Positions 8,500-17,681 are shown, numbered from the stretch's first letter. The stretch is 64,000 bases of DNA from Kordiimonadaceae bacterium (GCA_024236295.1 JACKKT010000002.1:186001-250000); one strand, 5' to 3'. The notes: generated by a model from the letters alone, not told the origin. Program-made: numbers and translations.

Positions 8500-9411
8500 C
8501 TATTTTTTCAGCCATTCAATGAAATTGATTGACGCATCAATCAACTGTGCTCTTGGTTTTTCAAGAAGGGCGGCATGATCACCGCCTTTTAAAACAACCC
8601 ATTGCTTGTTGGCATTTGGAAATTCCGGAAATGCCTTTGCATGTGATTTTGTTTCCGCCAGTGGGTCAAACTCCCCCTGAAGCAGCAACACGGGCATTGA
8701 TACTTTTTTCGGGTCGAACTGATTATACTGTTCCTGATTACGCCAGTCAGCCCTGACCGGATCCGCTTCAAGTGAGGCCCGAACATATTCATCGATTGCT
8801 TTCTGGCTGATTGACCCGGGCGTGATAAAATCACTTGCTGCTGCTTCTGCCGTATTTTTTTTCATGGGCGGTTTGCCGTTCTGTATATCATCCGGATATG
8901 TATTATCGTAACGGACCGGATAGCCAAACAGGGTAAGGCTCGCAAAATTTTCCGGATACAGCTGCGCTGTAAGCTGACTGATCATTGACCCCATGGACCA
9001 GCCCCAGACATTAATTTTCTGTCCTGTCCTTTTAACAAGCCAGTCAAGAACAATTGAGAGATCCTTTGCTGCTCTGTTTGGCGTATTCCAGCCAGTTTCA
9101 TCGCGCGGAGTACCGCCATATCCGCGGGCATCTAGGGCCCAGACACTGTAACCACGATCATTAAAGCCGTCCATGAGCGAAAGATCCTCGCCTTCCACCT
9201 GCAAATCGAAATCCGGAATTGAACTCCAGGTCCGGCCATGGTGAAGCAGAATTATTCCTTTTGGGTTTTCAACCGACTTTTCCCAGACGGCCATAGGATG
9301 GCCATCTGCCATTACAGTATGTTTTGTTGCAGTTTTTACCTGTGAAAATGCAGTATTGATGCTAATCAGAAACAATACCGGGATTATAAAAAATAGTTTA
9401 AATTGCTTCAT
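8500..9411 (-). CDS. Secreted alpha/beta hydrolase
   Basis: A 303-residue alpha/beta-hydrolase-fold protein with a signal peptide (LISINTAFS). The oxyanion HHGRTWSS segment, the nucleophile elbow GWSMGS and a late acid/histidine pair (LLQGEFDPLAE, GGDHAALLE) give a full Ser-Asp-His triad. The fold resembles lysophospholipase-like or serine-aminopeptidase S33 enzymes, which cleave esters or small peptides, but the substrate cannot be assigned. It would act in the periplasm. It follows the unrecognised 9438-10739 gene on the same strand with a 26-base gap, so it may be co-transcribed with it. Confidence 0.8.
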   Translation of the reverse strand: MKQFKLFFIIPVLFLISINTAFSQVKTATKHTVMADGHPMAVWEKSVENPKGIILLHHGRTWSSIPDFDLQVEGEDLSLMDGFNDRGYSVWALDARGYGGTPRDETGWNTPNRAAKDLSIVLDWLVKRTGQKINVWGWSMGSMISQLTAQLYPENFASLTLFGYPVRYDNTYPDDIQNGKPPMKKNTAEAAASDFITPGSISQKAIDEYVRASLEADPVRADWRNQEQYNQFDPKKVSMPVLLLQGEFDPLAETKSHAKAFPEFPNANKQWVVLKGGDHAALLEKPRAQLIDASINFIEWLKK

Positions 9412-9437
9412 TTTAACACCTCTTAATTCTGTTTAAA

Positions 9438-10739
9438 TCATTGTAGGGTGGTCGCCCAGTTTTTAGCCTGATGATAATTCTGCATCGGCATTACGCTTGA
9501 TTGTTTCTTACCACCGGATGTTGTAATGGTCAATTTCAGCAAATCATTTTTGCTTAATTGCTCTATAGAATTCAGACTTCCTTCAGGAAACAAATAAAGC
9601 CTGGCATTTGCCGGTGCTTTTGTTCCGACCTGTGACAATAGCTTTTTATTATTTGAATCTTCCACTGCGACAATCTCTTTCCTATCAGGCGAATTCGACA
9701 TGAGTTCAAGATTATAGTTGTAGTTTTCTTCATTTTTTTCGTTGGTGCCAATCGGCCCTTCTACGGCTTTGTTCTGACCCGCAAGTTCCTTATTTTCCGG
9801 GTTTCTATACTCCAGCGCGACATTCTCAGCTTCACCGTTCAGGACAACCCCTAGATTGCCGTCTATTCCAACGACCAGAATACAGGTCGTTTCTTCAAAA
9901 CTTCCCCCGCAGCCTGGATAGGACACCATCCATGTAACATCCTCGTCCCTCGGCCGATAAGCCAGCCAGTTTGTAAAATCATTTGCCGGGCGGCTGTAAG
10001 GATAGCCGTCTTCATCAGCTTTGCTTCCTTCAACAAAGGCCCTTACTGATTTATCCAGATAAAAATAATAGTTGAAGATTTCATTGTTATTTGCCGTTGC
10101 CTGAATGGCTTCAATACTTTTGGCTGGCCGTGTTTTTATCAAATTTTCATTGGACAGAAACTTCTGAGTTGTCTTTTCTTCAGCAACCTTGATTAATGAG
10201 TCTTCATATTTATCCCAGTCTTCCTGACTTGCCTGGGTGAGATAGTTATCCTTGACTTCCAGATATAAATTATCAAGAAGTCCCCACTCCGCATCGGTTA
10301 AATAATCAAGCAGCATTCCCTTTCTTGCTTCCCCCGATTTTGCCGCTTCCTGATCAAGCAGATGAATTTGCCTGGACAATAAAAGCTGATTAACCATTGA
10401 ATCGCTTGCTTCCTGTCTGGCCAACCCGATCAACCCCATAATTTCGGGTGAATTACAGGGGGCCCTGCGCGCATAAATTCTTGCTTCTTTCTTGAATTTT
10501 TCCACCCGGTCAAGCTTGCCCGAAAAATTCGAATTGGCAAAAACTATCTGGCCATTTAACACTTCAGCTTCCAGCCTTGACAGCAGCGGGCAATGCTGGT
10601 TTGCCTCTTCAATAATGACCATTGCCTGATATTTTTGAAAAAATTCAGCCTCTTCATCGGACTGAGCAAAACTTCTGAATGACAACAGATTTAACGCAAA
10701 AAAAATAACTGCCGCTATTTTAAGCGAACCGAATTTCAT
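9438..10739 (-). CDS. Secreted protein of unknown function
   Basis: I do not recognise this protein. From the chosen start it has a clean signal peptide (LNLLSFRSFAQ) and about 410 mature residues. The first half is charged and probably helical, with a cysteine in NQHCPLL and another in RRAPCNSP. The second half is beta-rich and includes a Cys pair in YPGCGGSFEETTCILVVG, which could form periplasmic disulfides. It also contains VVLNGEAENVALEYRNPENK and a late GSLNSIEQLSKNDLLKLTITTSGGK segment, as in proteins that test the effect of inhibitors or stress on enzyme assays, but this is weak. ATG at 10739 is preferred over ATG at 10802: it has a Shine-Dalgarno GGAAAAG and gives the better signal peptide. 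The earlier ATG overlaps the stop of the upstream gene as ATGA. Confidence 0.65.
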   Translation of the reverse strand: MKFGSLKIAAVIFFALNLLSFRSFAQSDEEAEFFQKYQAMVIIEEANQHCPLLSRLEAEVLNGQIVFANSNFSGKLDRVEKFKKEARIYARRAPCNSPEIMGLIGLARQEASDSMVNQLLLSRQIHLLDQEAAKSGEARKGMLLDYLTDAEWGLLDNLYLEVKDNYLTQASQEDWDKYEDSLIKVAEEKTTQKFLSNENLIKTRPAKSIEAIQATANNNEIFNYYFYLDKSVRAFVEGSKADEDGYPYSRPANDFTNWLAYRPRDEDVTWMVSYPGCGGSFEETTCILVVGIDGNLGVVLNGEAENVALEYRNPENKELAGQNKAVEGPIGTNEKNEENYNYNLELMSNSPDRKEIVAVEDSNNKKLLSQVGTKAPANARLYLFPEGSLNSIEQLSKNDLLKLTITTSGGKKQSSVMPMQNYHQAKNWATTLQ

Positions 10740-10798
10740 AAAACTTTTCCTTGCTGTTAACACAGCCGCAAATAAAACAGAAAAATATGGCAAAATTA

Positions 10799-11218
10799 TC
10801 ATTCTTGACGCTTTAATGAAGATAATGCCTCATCAATGAGAAATAAATCTGTCAGCATAGCTCTTATATGAATGGATGCGTTCAAATTATCAACAACTTG
10901 AGACCCTATTGAAGGCAGGGACAAGACCATTGAAACAGCTGTTAGTGACTTTTGCGCATCTGCACGCAGTATTTCTATAAACTGATTAAATTGTTCAGCA
11001 CCGCTATTTACAGATTCTTTTACTTCTGCTTCAAAGTCATCCGCAATTGATTCAAGTCCGTCTTTTAATCCGCCCAGATAAACGCGGATTGATGGACCGG
11101 CACCACCGCCGGTATATTCAAAATCACGCCCCTGCGCAGCATAAGCCAGCATAAATTCATAACCACTTTCAATCGCATCAATCGACGAACGGAGTTTACT
11201 TTTACCTTTTTCACTCAT
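10799..11218 (-). CDS. Small cytoplasmic helical protein of unknown function
   Basis: I do not recognise this 139-residue protein. It has no signal peptide or membrane helix and looks mostly alpha-helical, with a glycine-rich break (EYTGGGAGPSIRVYLGGL) near residue 40 and long amphipathic helices afterwards. It ends in a charged SLKRQE tail. It lies between the cytochrome b561-like gene and the secreted unknown protein, all on the minus strand with gaps of 30 and about 60 bases, so the three may form one transcript. No enzyme motif is visible. Confidence 0.6.
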   Translation of the reverse strand: MSEKGKSKLRSSIDAIESGYEFMLAYAAQGRDFEYTGGGAGPSIRVYLGGLKDGLESIADDFEAEVKESVNSGAEQFNQFIEILRADAQKSLTAVSMVLSLPSIGSQVVDNLNASIHIRAMLTDLFLIDEALSSLKRQE

Positions 11219-11248
11219 CTTAATTCTTTCTTATACTCAAATTAATAA

Positions 11249-11854
11249 TTAAATATCCCAGCGATTAGGGTCATGGTTTTTGTTAAACTCATCACGCGTA
11301 ATCCAGCCTTTAAACATAGACCTCAGATACATTGACTTTTCCGGTCTGAGTGAAAAGTAAATATGCAGCATAATTGAACTGACAAATATAAGTGTGGAGA
11401 GACCATGAAAAACGTATATTATCCCCCATGTTTCTGCCTGAAAAATAAATGGATTACGCTGCCAGAACGGAGTATCTATTTTCAAAAGTAGCAACCATCC
11501 TGTAATGAGGGAAATCAGACTAAACAGTGTAATCGCATGGTGCATTAATTTCTGTTCAAGCGAATATTTACCGCCCAGAACTGTACCACGACTTTCAATA
11601 AAATCACGAATATCGGTCACTGATATCCACATTGATTTTAACTTTTTTGGTGAAAGCGACCGAAACAGATGAATTAAGACTGCAATTGTCAGGGCAATTC
11701 CGGCGATCCAGTGAGGTTCGACCCATTCAAATTTAAACCCCAAAACCGGAAGCAATCCGGTCGCCAGTAACGTTAAAATACACGCCGCCATTAACCAGTG
11801 AAAAACCCGGCTGACAGACCCATGCCGAATTATGCGATCTTCATTTTTTTCCAT
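11249..11854 (-). CDS. Cytochrome b561-like membrane subunit
   Basis: Starting at MEKNEDR the product is 201 residues with four hydrophobic segments. Histidines suited to bind two b-type haems are visible: RVFHWLMA in helix 1, EPHWIAGIALTIAVLIHLF in helix 2, LMHHAITLF in helix 3 and VFHGLSTLIF with IMLHIYF in helix 4. This is the prokaryotic cytochrome b561 / hydrogenase-formate-dehydrogenase cytochrome layout, which passes electrons between a periplasmic enzyme and quinone. It stands divergent to the Tat-exported molybdoenzyme genes, so it is a plausible electron acceptor for that enzyme; the link is inferred from position. The open frame upstream of 11854 lacks signal and haem features and is unlikely to be translated. 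Confidence 0.75.
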   Translation of the reverse strand: MEKNEDRIIRHGSVSRVFHWLMAACILTLLATGLLPVLGFKFEWVEPHWIAGIALTIAVLIHLFRSLSPKKLKSMWISVTDIRDFIESRGTVLGGKYSLEQKLMHHAITLFSLISLITGWLLLLKIDTPFWQRNPFIFQAETWGIIYVFHGLSTLIFVSSIMLHIYFSLRPEKSMYLRSMFKGWITRDEFNKNHDPNRWDI

Positions 11855-12140
11855 AAGTATTTTTTCGCTGAAATCAGCGCCTTTTTTCAATGTCCCGTTA
11901 ATTTTGCATCTAGACTTAACTAACTTCAAGTTATATAGTTACATTACCTCATAGCGGGAGGCAAAAAATATCTCAAGAAAAATCACAAAAATATTCTAGA
12001 GGTATGGAAACATAGTTGCAGTAAAATCTTGTCCAATAGTAAATATTGAACAGGTGGTGGGTTGTTGATGACATTTTTTATGTCTTATAAATATTTGCAA
12101 CGAAGTATATAGAAATACTAAAGTGGAGGAGCACAAATTA

Positions 12141-12779
12141 ATGCAAAAAAAATTCAGTTCAGATCGGTATGATCCTCTGAGCACAGAACGTGATGCGCTA
12201 TCCCGGCGTACTTTCATTAAAGGCGTAATCGCTGCCGGTACAGTTGCCGGTGCCGCTGGCCTAATGACAGGGTGTTCCGGGGGCGACAGCTCAGGCGGTG
12301 GCGCAGGTTCAGTTGAAAGACTGGTTACCATAAATGTTAACGGCAAAGACCGCCCCGTTGATGTAATGCCAAATGAAACTCTGGCTCATACTCTTCGCAA
12401 CAAACTCGGCCTCACCGGAACAAAGCTCGGCTGTGACCGTGCATCCTGTGGTGCCTGTACCGTAATGATCGACGGCGTCACCACATACAGCTGTTCAACA
12501 TTAACCCACATGGTACGTAATAAAAAAATAGTAACTGTTGAAGGTGTTGGCGGTCCAAATGGTGAGCTTCACCCTGTTCAGCAGGCCATGATAGAGGAAC
12601 TTGCTCCGCAATGCGGATATTGTACCCCAGGCCAGGTTGTTTCAGGCGTAGCTCTCTTACAACGCAACCCATCCCCGACACGTGATGAAGTTCGTCATGC
12701 ACTCTCCGGCAATCTATGTCGTTGCGGCGCCTATAATAATTACATTAACGCTATAGTCAAAGCAGCAGGGAGGGCATAA
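12141..12779 (+). CDS. Tat-exported [2Fe-2S] subunit of a xanthine-dehydrogenase-family enzyme
   Basis: This small subunit carries two [2Fe-2S] clusters in the usual order: plant-ferredoxin type cysteines (CDRASCGACTVMIDG and the C of TYSC), then the helical domain with QCGYC and CRCG. It passes electrons from the molybdenum site to FAD. The N-terminus has a twin-arginine signal (LSRRTFIKGV) and a hydrophobic stretch, then a cysteine in MTGCSGGDSSGG that could be a lipobox-like site, so it may stay membrane-attached. A Tat signal on this subunit is also found in the periplasmic aldehyde oxidoreductase PaoABC. ATG at 12141 is chosen because GGAGGAG lies 9-15 bases before it; a GTG at 12123 would put that site inside the gene. 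Confidence 0.9.
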   Translation: MQKKFSSDRYDPLSTERDALSRRTFIKGVIAAGTVAGAAGLMTGCSGGDSSGGGAGSVERLVTINVNGKDRPVDVMPNETLAHTLRNKLGLTGTKLGCDRASCGACTVMIDGVTTYSCSTLTHMVRNKKIVTVEGVGGPNGELHPVQQAMIEELAPQCGYCTPGQVVSGVALLQRNPSPTRDEVRHALSGNLCRCGAYNNYINAIVKAAGRA

Positions 12780-12781
12780 AA

Positions 12782-15181
12782 ATGGCAGAAAAACTATTAG
12801 GTAACAACTTTACCCCACCAGACGTTAGGGCAAAAGTAACAGGCGCCAGCAAATATTCGGAAGACGTCCGTGTAGATGGTATGTGCTATATTAAAATGCT
12901 CGGCAACCCAATGCCCAGCTCCAACGTCACTATTGTTGATACTTCAGAAGCTTTGGCCATGAAAGGTGTGCTTGGCATATTGACGGAAAATGATGTTCCG
13001 CCTTCTCCTCCTCCAGGCTATCCAATCCTGACCAACAAGCCAAGACAGCTTGGTCAGCCAATACTTGCAATTGCCGCTGAAAACGAAGCAATTGCTGCAG
13101 AAGCTCTTGAAAAAATTAAAGTAAATTACGAGGCACAGCCATTCAGCCTGGACCCTCTTCAAAGCTTATATCCCGGTGGGCCAAATGCCCTTGAAGAAGG
13201 AAATATTTCTGGCGGACGTTCTATCCCTCTAGGCGTTCTGAAATGGACAGCACGTGATTTCGCGGAAGCCGGTGAAACCAGACTTCCAATGGGTGAAGCC
13301 CCTGAAGAGTGGGCCGTAGGTGATGTAGAGGCTGCCTTCAAGGACGCTGCCTTTATCATTGACGAACCATTTGTTGTCGCAAGCTCGAGCCACCAGGCCC
13401 TTGAACCAAGAAGCACATTGTCCTATTGGGAAAATGGAAAATGCTTTGTTTACGGTTCATCACAAAGCCAGTCATGGATGATGCCTGGTCTTGCTGCTAT
13501 GCTTCAGATTCCGGTTGAAGATGTCGTTTACATTGCAGAATTCTGCGGTGGTGGATTTGGCGCCAAAGCCAGCCCCTATCCGACAATGGCAATTCCGGCC
13601 TATATGTCAAAGAAAATTGGTCGCCCTTGTATGCTCCGTATTACTAGAGCGGAAGAATATCATATCGGTGGCTCACGTCCCGGATTCCAGGGTCAGCTGA
13701 AAGTTGGCTTTGACAAAAAAGGTAAGGTGACAGCGATTGATTGCTATATTGTCCAATCCGGCGGCCCAAGCAACGGTTCCGGTGACTATACCGCAGCAGC
13801 AGAAGCGCTTGCACTTGTTTACACGCCTACAAACATGCGTTTCCGAGGTGTGCCGGTCGTCACCAATAAGCCATTTCATATTTCACAACGTGGACCTGGT
13901 CAAAACCAGATCGCGTGTATCATGGAACCCTTTATGGACCGCGCTGCCAAGCAGCTGGGCATAGACCGTATTATGATTCGTGAAATTAATGCGCCTGACC
14001 ATGATGTTGTTTTCTCTGACCGTGAAAGTACTGTGACCAGTTCCTACATTCGCGACGCCCTGATTATGGGTTCCGATAAATTCAAATGGAAAGAAAAAAT
14101 AGCCTTAAGCGGTAAACGTAACGGCAATAAGGTCATTGGTATTGGAGTAGGACAAGCCTATCACTCTGCCGGTTCAAACGGTTTCGATGGACTTGTAACC
14201 ATCCGTCCTGATGGTAAACTACACATCCATTCCGGAGTCGGTAACCTTGGAACATATTCATATGCTTCTGCATCACGTATTGCTGCAGAAACATTGGGTT
14301 GTTCCTGGGAAAATACTGTAATCGAACATGGTGACAGCCGTCGCGGTCTTCCTTGGGTTCTTGCCCAGTTCGGAAGTAACACGACATTTACGACAACAAG
14401 AACCAACTTTGCGGCGGCAAATGATGCCAAGCAAAAGTTGAAAGAAATTGCTGCAATGGACCTTGGTGGCGCAGCGGATGATTATGAAGTGGACAATGAA
14501 ACGGTCTTCTTAAAATCTGATCCGTCAAAAGTCATGACCTTTGCACAGGCTGCGACGCGGGCAATTGAACTTGGCGGAAAGTATGACGGGCACGAATTCC
14601 CGGATGAGCTTAACGCCGTGACAAAAGCCGCGATGCCACTTGTGGCCGGTCTAGGTCTTTGTGGTGTTGCCAAAGATAACATGCCTAAGAAAGGAACAGT
14701 TCCTGCACTCGCAACGGGCTATGCCATGATTGAGCTTGATACCGAAACCGGTAAATACGAGATCCTGGAATATACAGCGTTTGTTGACTGCGGAAGTGTT
14801 ATCCACCCACAAAGTCTTGAACAGCAAGTTCGTGGTGGTGGTGTTATGGGCATGGGAATGGCAGCGACTGACCGCATGGTTTATGACCCGCAAAACGGTC
14901 TCTGTGCGACAGTTGACCTTTACCATACAAAACCGCTCACCATTCTTGATATTCCAAGCAATGTTGAGGTTGGTGCGGTCAATAAACCTGATCCGCAAAG
15001 CCCTGCCGGGGTTAAAGGTGTTGGTGAGCCGGTGATGGGTTGTGCTGCTGCTGCTATCTTAAGTGCTATTCAGGATGCAACAGGCCATAGCTTCAACCGT
15101 ACGCCGGTTGATCCAGATATGATTGTCAATGCCATGGCTGGCAGACCGCAATCGTTTAAACCTTTACAAGTAAATATATAG
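12782..15181 (+). CDS. Molybdopterin subunit of a xanthine-dehydrogenase-family oxidase
   Basis: The 799-residue protein is a molybdenum hydroxylase large subunit of near-standard length. It has an aldehyde-oxidase a/b hammerhead near the N-terminus (DVRAKVTGASKYSEDV) and a CGGGFGAKASPYP molybdopterin loop around residue 257. A second set of Moco contacts and the C-terminal GVKGVGEPV follow, where Glu749 is the expected catalytic base that activates water on Mo. Such enzymes hydroxylate aldehydes, purines or N-heterocycles. The substrate is not resolved here; substrate-pocket residues differ widely in the family. It lies two bases after the Fe-S gene and is presumably exported with it by the Fe-S subunit's Tat signal, since it has none of its own. 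Confidence 0.9.
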   Translation: MAEKLLGNNFTPPDVRAKVTGASKYSEDVRVDGMCYIKMLGNPMPSSNVTIVDTSEALAMKGVLGILTENDVPPSPPPGYPILTNKPRQLGQPILAIAAENEAIAAEALEKIKVNYEAQPFSLDPLQSLYPGGPNALEEGNISGGRSIPLGVLKWTARDFAEAGETRLPMGEAPEEWAVGDVEAAFKDAAFIIDEPFVVASSSHQALEPRSTLSYWENGKCFVYGSSQSQSWMMPGLAAMLQIPVEDVVYIAEFCGGGFGAKASPYPTMAIPAYMSKKIGRPCMLRITRAEEYHIGGSRPGFQGQLKVGFDKKGKVTAIDCYIVQSGGPSNGSGDYTAAAEALALVYTPTNMRFRGVPVVTNKPFHISQRGPGQNQIACIMEPFMDRAAKQLGIDRIMIREINAPDHDVVFSDRESTVTSSYIRDALIMGSDKFKWKEKIALSGKRNGNKVIGIGVGQAYHSAGSNGFDGLVTIRPDGKLHIHSGVGNLGTYSYASASRIAAETLGCSWENTVIEHGDSRRGLPWVLAQFGSNTTFTTTRTNFAAANDAKQKLKEIAAMDLGGAADDYEVDNETVFLKSDPSKVMTFAQAATRAIELGGKYDGHEFPDELNAVTKAAMPLVAGLGLCGVAKDNMPKKGTVPALATGYAMIELDTETGKYEILEYTAFVDCGSVIHPQSLEQQVRGGGVMGMGMAATDRMVYDPQNGLCATVDLYHTKPLTILDIPSNVEVGAVNKPDPQSPAGVKGVGEPVMGCAAAAILSAIQDATGHSFNRTPVDPDMIVNAMAGRPQSFKPLQVNI

Positions 15182-15193
15182 GAGGGCACGAAT

Positions 15194-16180
15194 ATGAAAG
15201 ATATGATGCCAAACTTTAATCTGGTTCAACCAACTGATCTTGCAAGTGCAATCAGCCTGCTTACAGATGCCGGCGAAAACGGCTGGGCGATCGCTGGTGG
15301 ACATGACAGTCTTGACTGGTTCAAGGATAGAATCAAAAGACCAACAACCGTTGTGGACCTTACAGGGATCGACTCTCTTAAAGGGATTCGTGAAACAGCG
15401 GATGGCGGCGTTGAAATCGGTGCTTTGACAACTTTAACTGAAGTTGAGCTAAACCCAATTATCAAGGAAAAATTCGGACTGCTTTCTTCAGCAGCCGGAC
15501 GTGTGGCCAGCCCGCAAATCAGAAACAAAGGCACCATTGGTGGCAACGTCAGCCAGGATGCTCGTTGCTGGTATTATCGTAGTGGTCTTGACTGCTACCG
15601 TGCTGGCGGCAATACATGTTATTCTGATACACCGGAAGGGATGAACAGGGAACATTGCCTGTTTGGCGCTTCACGCTGCGTGGCTGTATCGCCATCTGAT
15701 ACAGCGGCAGCACTGGTATCCCTAGATGCCAGTATGGTCATTCAGAACAGCTCTGGTGAAAAGGTTGTTGCTGCAACTGATTTCTTTATCGGTCCCGCAA
15801 TTGACATTGAGAATATGACTATTCTGAAACCTGGTGATGTTCTCACGGCAATTCGCATCCCTGCAACATGGGCAGGCGCAGAGTTTTATTTTGAAAAAGT
15901 GGCTGACCGCAATTCCTGGGATTTCCCACTGGTCAATATTGCCGCAGCAATCAAAATGAACGGCAGCACAATCGAAGATATTCGCATTACTTGTGGCGCC
16001 GTTGAGTGTGTTCCTAAACGTCTAAATGTTGTGGAAGACATCGTCCGTGGAAGCGAACGAAACGAAGACACAGCAAATCTTGGTGCCGGCGCTGCAGCAC
16101 GTGGTGCTGTACCGCTAAACTATAACCACTTTAAAATTCCATTAATGGAAGGTTTGGTCCGCAAGGCCATCAGAGGATAA
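15194..16180 (+). CDS. FAD subunit with extra iron-sulfur cysteines, xanthine-dehydrogenase family
   Basis: The 328-residue protein is the medium FAD-binding subunit. IAGGHDSLDWFKD matches the first flavin loop and GTIGGNVSQDARC the second. A cysteine-rich insert begins at Cys125 (CWYYRSGLDCYRAGGNTC, then EHC and SRC). Inserts of this kind bind a [4Fe-4S] cluster in PaoB and in 4-hydroxybenzoyl-CoA reductase. The cluster would sit between FAD and an outside electron acceptor. GGAGGG lies directly before the ATG, which follows the large-subunit gene by 12 bases. The order Fe-S, Mo, FAD differs from paoABC (Fe-S, FAD, Mo). Confidence 0.88.
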   Translation: MKDMMPNFNLVQPTDLASAISLLTDAGENGWAIAGGHDSLDWFKDRIKRPTTVVDLTGIDSLKGIRETADGGVEIGALTTLTEVELNPIIKEKFGLLSSAAGRVASPQIRNKGTIGGNVSQDARCWYYRSGLDCYRAGGNTCYSDTPEGMNREHCLFGASRCVAVSPSDTAAALVSLDASMVIQNSSGEKVVAATDFFIGPAIDIENMTILKPGDVLTAIRIPATWAGAEFYFEKVADRNSWDFPLVNIAAAIKMNGSTIEDIRITCGAVECVPKRLNVVEDIVRGSERNEDTANLGAGAAARGAVPLNYNHFKIPLMEGLVRKAIRG

Positions 16181-16186
16181 TTTAAA

Positions 16187-16336
16187 ATGGATATACTCCG
16201 CTATACGCGTGATATGTACGGACAGGAAACTTTGCAGGGAATCTCATGGGATCTCCTGCCCGTCTTTGCCGGTGTAGCCGCATTAGTGATTATAGCACAT
16301 TTTACTTATCGTCTGATGACGGACAAAAAAAAGTAA
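16187..16336 (+). CDS. 49-residue single-span membrane peptide
   Basis: A small open frame starts seven bases after the FAD-subunit stop and ends just before the operon terminator. It encodes 49 residues: a polar head (MDILRYTRDMYGQETLQ), one hydrophobic segment (LLPVFAGVAALVIIAHFTYRL) and a lysine-rich tail (MTDKKK). That predicts a one-pass inner-membrane peptide with its C-terminus in the cytoplasm. The histidine in the span could be a haem ligand or may be incidental. Position suggests a membrane anchor or electron-transfer adaptor for the periplasmic molybdoenzyme. A clear Shine-Dalgarno is lacking (TTTAAA), so translation may depend on coupling to the gene before it. It is below the size limit of many gene finders. 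Confidence 0.6.
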   Translation: MDILRYTRDMYGQETLQGISWDLLPVFAGVAALVIIAHFTYRLMTDKKK

Positions 16337-16356
16337 AATTTTTAAATAGCTTTATT

Positions 16357-16388
16357 AAAGCCTTCCTGAAATTCAGGAGGGCTTTTTT
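16357..16388 (+). terminator. Rho-independent terminator of the molybdoenzyme operon
   Basis: AAGCCTTCCTGAA pairs with TTCAGGAGGGCTT (one T-G pair inside the stem), followed directly by TTTTTT. It lies 20 bases after the 49-codon gene, which places that small gene inside the operon. Confidence 0.9.
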
Positions 16389-16454
16389 ATTGCCATAACA
16401 TAAACAAGCCGCTAACGTTTTAGTCAGGAAACAAATATTTCATATTTGGAATTT

Positions 16455-17681
16455 ATGGGAACAAAAAAACAGCAAAATAGGGTCATTATTATCGGAGCGG
16501 GCATTGTTGGCCTGACATCGGCTTACCTATTGGCCAAGCAAGGCTTTAGAGTTACTGTTTTAGATAAGAATAAACAGCCCGCAGATGGCACCAGTAAAGG
16601 CAATGCCGGACAATTAATTTATAATTTTGGCGCAATGGGATCCAGTTCATTCTTGCGAAACCTGCCAAATGCAATTTTAAAAAATGAAAAGACTGGTATT
16701 ATTGTTTCTGAACTATGGCATCCCCGAAACTGGAATTGGGTGGCAGCTTTCATTGGTCAGTGTACCTCAAAAGCGTGGAACAATAATTCATTAAAACTGA
16801 TTGAAATGGCACATCGTTCCAGAAAAATCCTAAATGAATTCCGACATGATTTTGGTATTGATTTTAATTGGCGCAAAGATGGAAAAATCAATCTCCATGA
16901 AACTTATCAAGACCTTGTTACAGCAACGAAAGTTGCCGAATTTCAGCAAAATCATGGAGGAAATCACCGTATCATATCAAAAGAGGAATGCTTGGAAAAG
17001 GAACCTGCCCTAAAAGGATCCACCCGACATTTTGCCGGGGGAACATATCTACCGGACGCAGAAATAGGTGACTGCAGGTTATTCTGTCAACAGTTAGCCG
17101 AAATTCTGAAAACCCGATTTAATTGCCAATTCCATTTTAATACTGAAATCACCAATTTAAGACGAAGCAATAATAAAATCATTGCAGCTGAGTCACAAGT
17201 TGGTATTTTTGAAGCTGATTTTTTCATTAATTGTGCTGGAATTCTTGCGGATAAATTATTATCCGGATCTTTTAAAGGTAAAAAGCCACTTATCGGTATT
17301 AAAGGTATCAGTCTTACTTTTGAAAAAGGAAAATCTCCGCCCAAATTAAGTGTCACGGACTCTGCAGGAAAATTCGTAATGTGTAGTCTCGGCGAAAAAG
17401 TGCGGGTGGCTGGTTATGCAATATTTTCTAATAATTTGGCAATAAATCCTATGCACATATTATTACTTAAAGATAAGGCAATATCACTAATGCCTGATGC
17501 AGCAAAATATAACAGCCCTCCTGAAATCTGGACAGGATTACGCCCACAAACCCCCGACGACCTTCCGATGATTGGTAAAGCTGGTGCAGAAAACCTGTTT
17601 GTCAATGCCGGACACGGATCATCCGGTTGGATACTTGCTTTTGGCGCTGCTGAAAAATTGTTAAAAATAATAAAAGAATAA
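16455..17681 (+). CDS. D-amino-acid-dehydrogenase-like FAD oxidoreductase
   Basis: The 408-residue product opens with a Rossmann FAD motif (VIIIGAGIVGLTSAYLLAKQG) and then DGTSKGNAGQLIYNFG, the conserved DadA-type segment. It ends with TGLRPQTPDDLPMIG and NAGHGSSGWILAFGAA, the second flavin-binding block. The family (DAO/DadA) oxidises D-amino acids or related secondary amines to keto acids at the membrane face, passing electrons to quinone. It is the first of three closely spaced genes with an NhaC-type antiporter and a PseC-like aminotransferase, which hints at a dedicated amino-compound pathway. ATG at 16455 is preferred; a TTG three codons earlier is possible. Codon use is noticeably more AT-rich than in the molybdoenzyme operon. 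Confidence 0.8.
   Translation: MGTKKQQNRVIIIGAGIVGLTSAYLLAKQGFRVTVLDKNKQPADGTSKGNAGQLIYNFGAMGSSSFLRNLPNAILKNEKTGIIVSELWHPRNWNWVAAFIGQCTSKAWNNNSLKLIEMAHRSRKILNEFRHDFGIDFNWRKDGKINLHETYQDLVTATKVAEFQQNHGGNHRIISKEECLEKEPALKGSTRHFAGGTYLPDAEIGDCRLFCQQLAEILKTRFNCQFHFNTEITNLRRSNNKIIAAESQVGIFEADFFINCAGILADKLLSGSFKGKKPLIGIKGISLTFEKGKSPPKLSVTDSAGKFVMCSLGEKVRVAGYAIFSNNLAINPMHILLLKDKAISLMPDAAKYNSPPEIWTGLRPQTPDDLPMIGKAGAENLFVNAGHGSSGWILAFGAAEKLLKIIKE

Noticed and set aside
12123..12140. GTG start for the Fe-S subunit
   Set aside because: Would contain the strong GGAGGAG ribosome site; ATG at 12141 is better placed for it.
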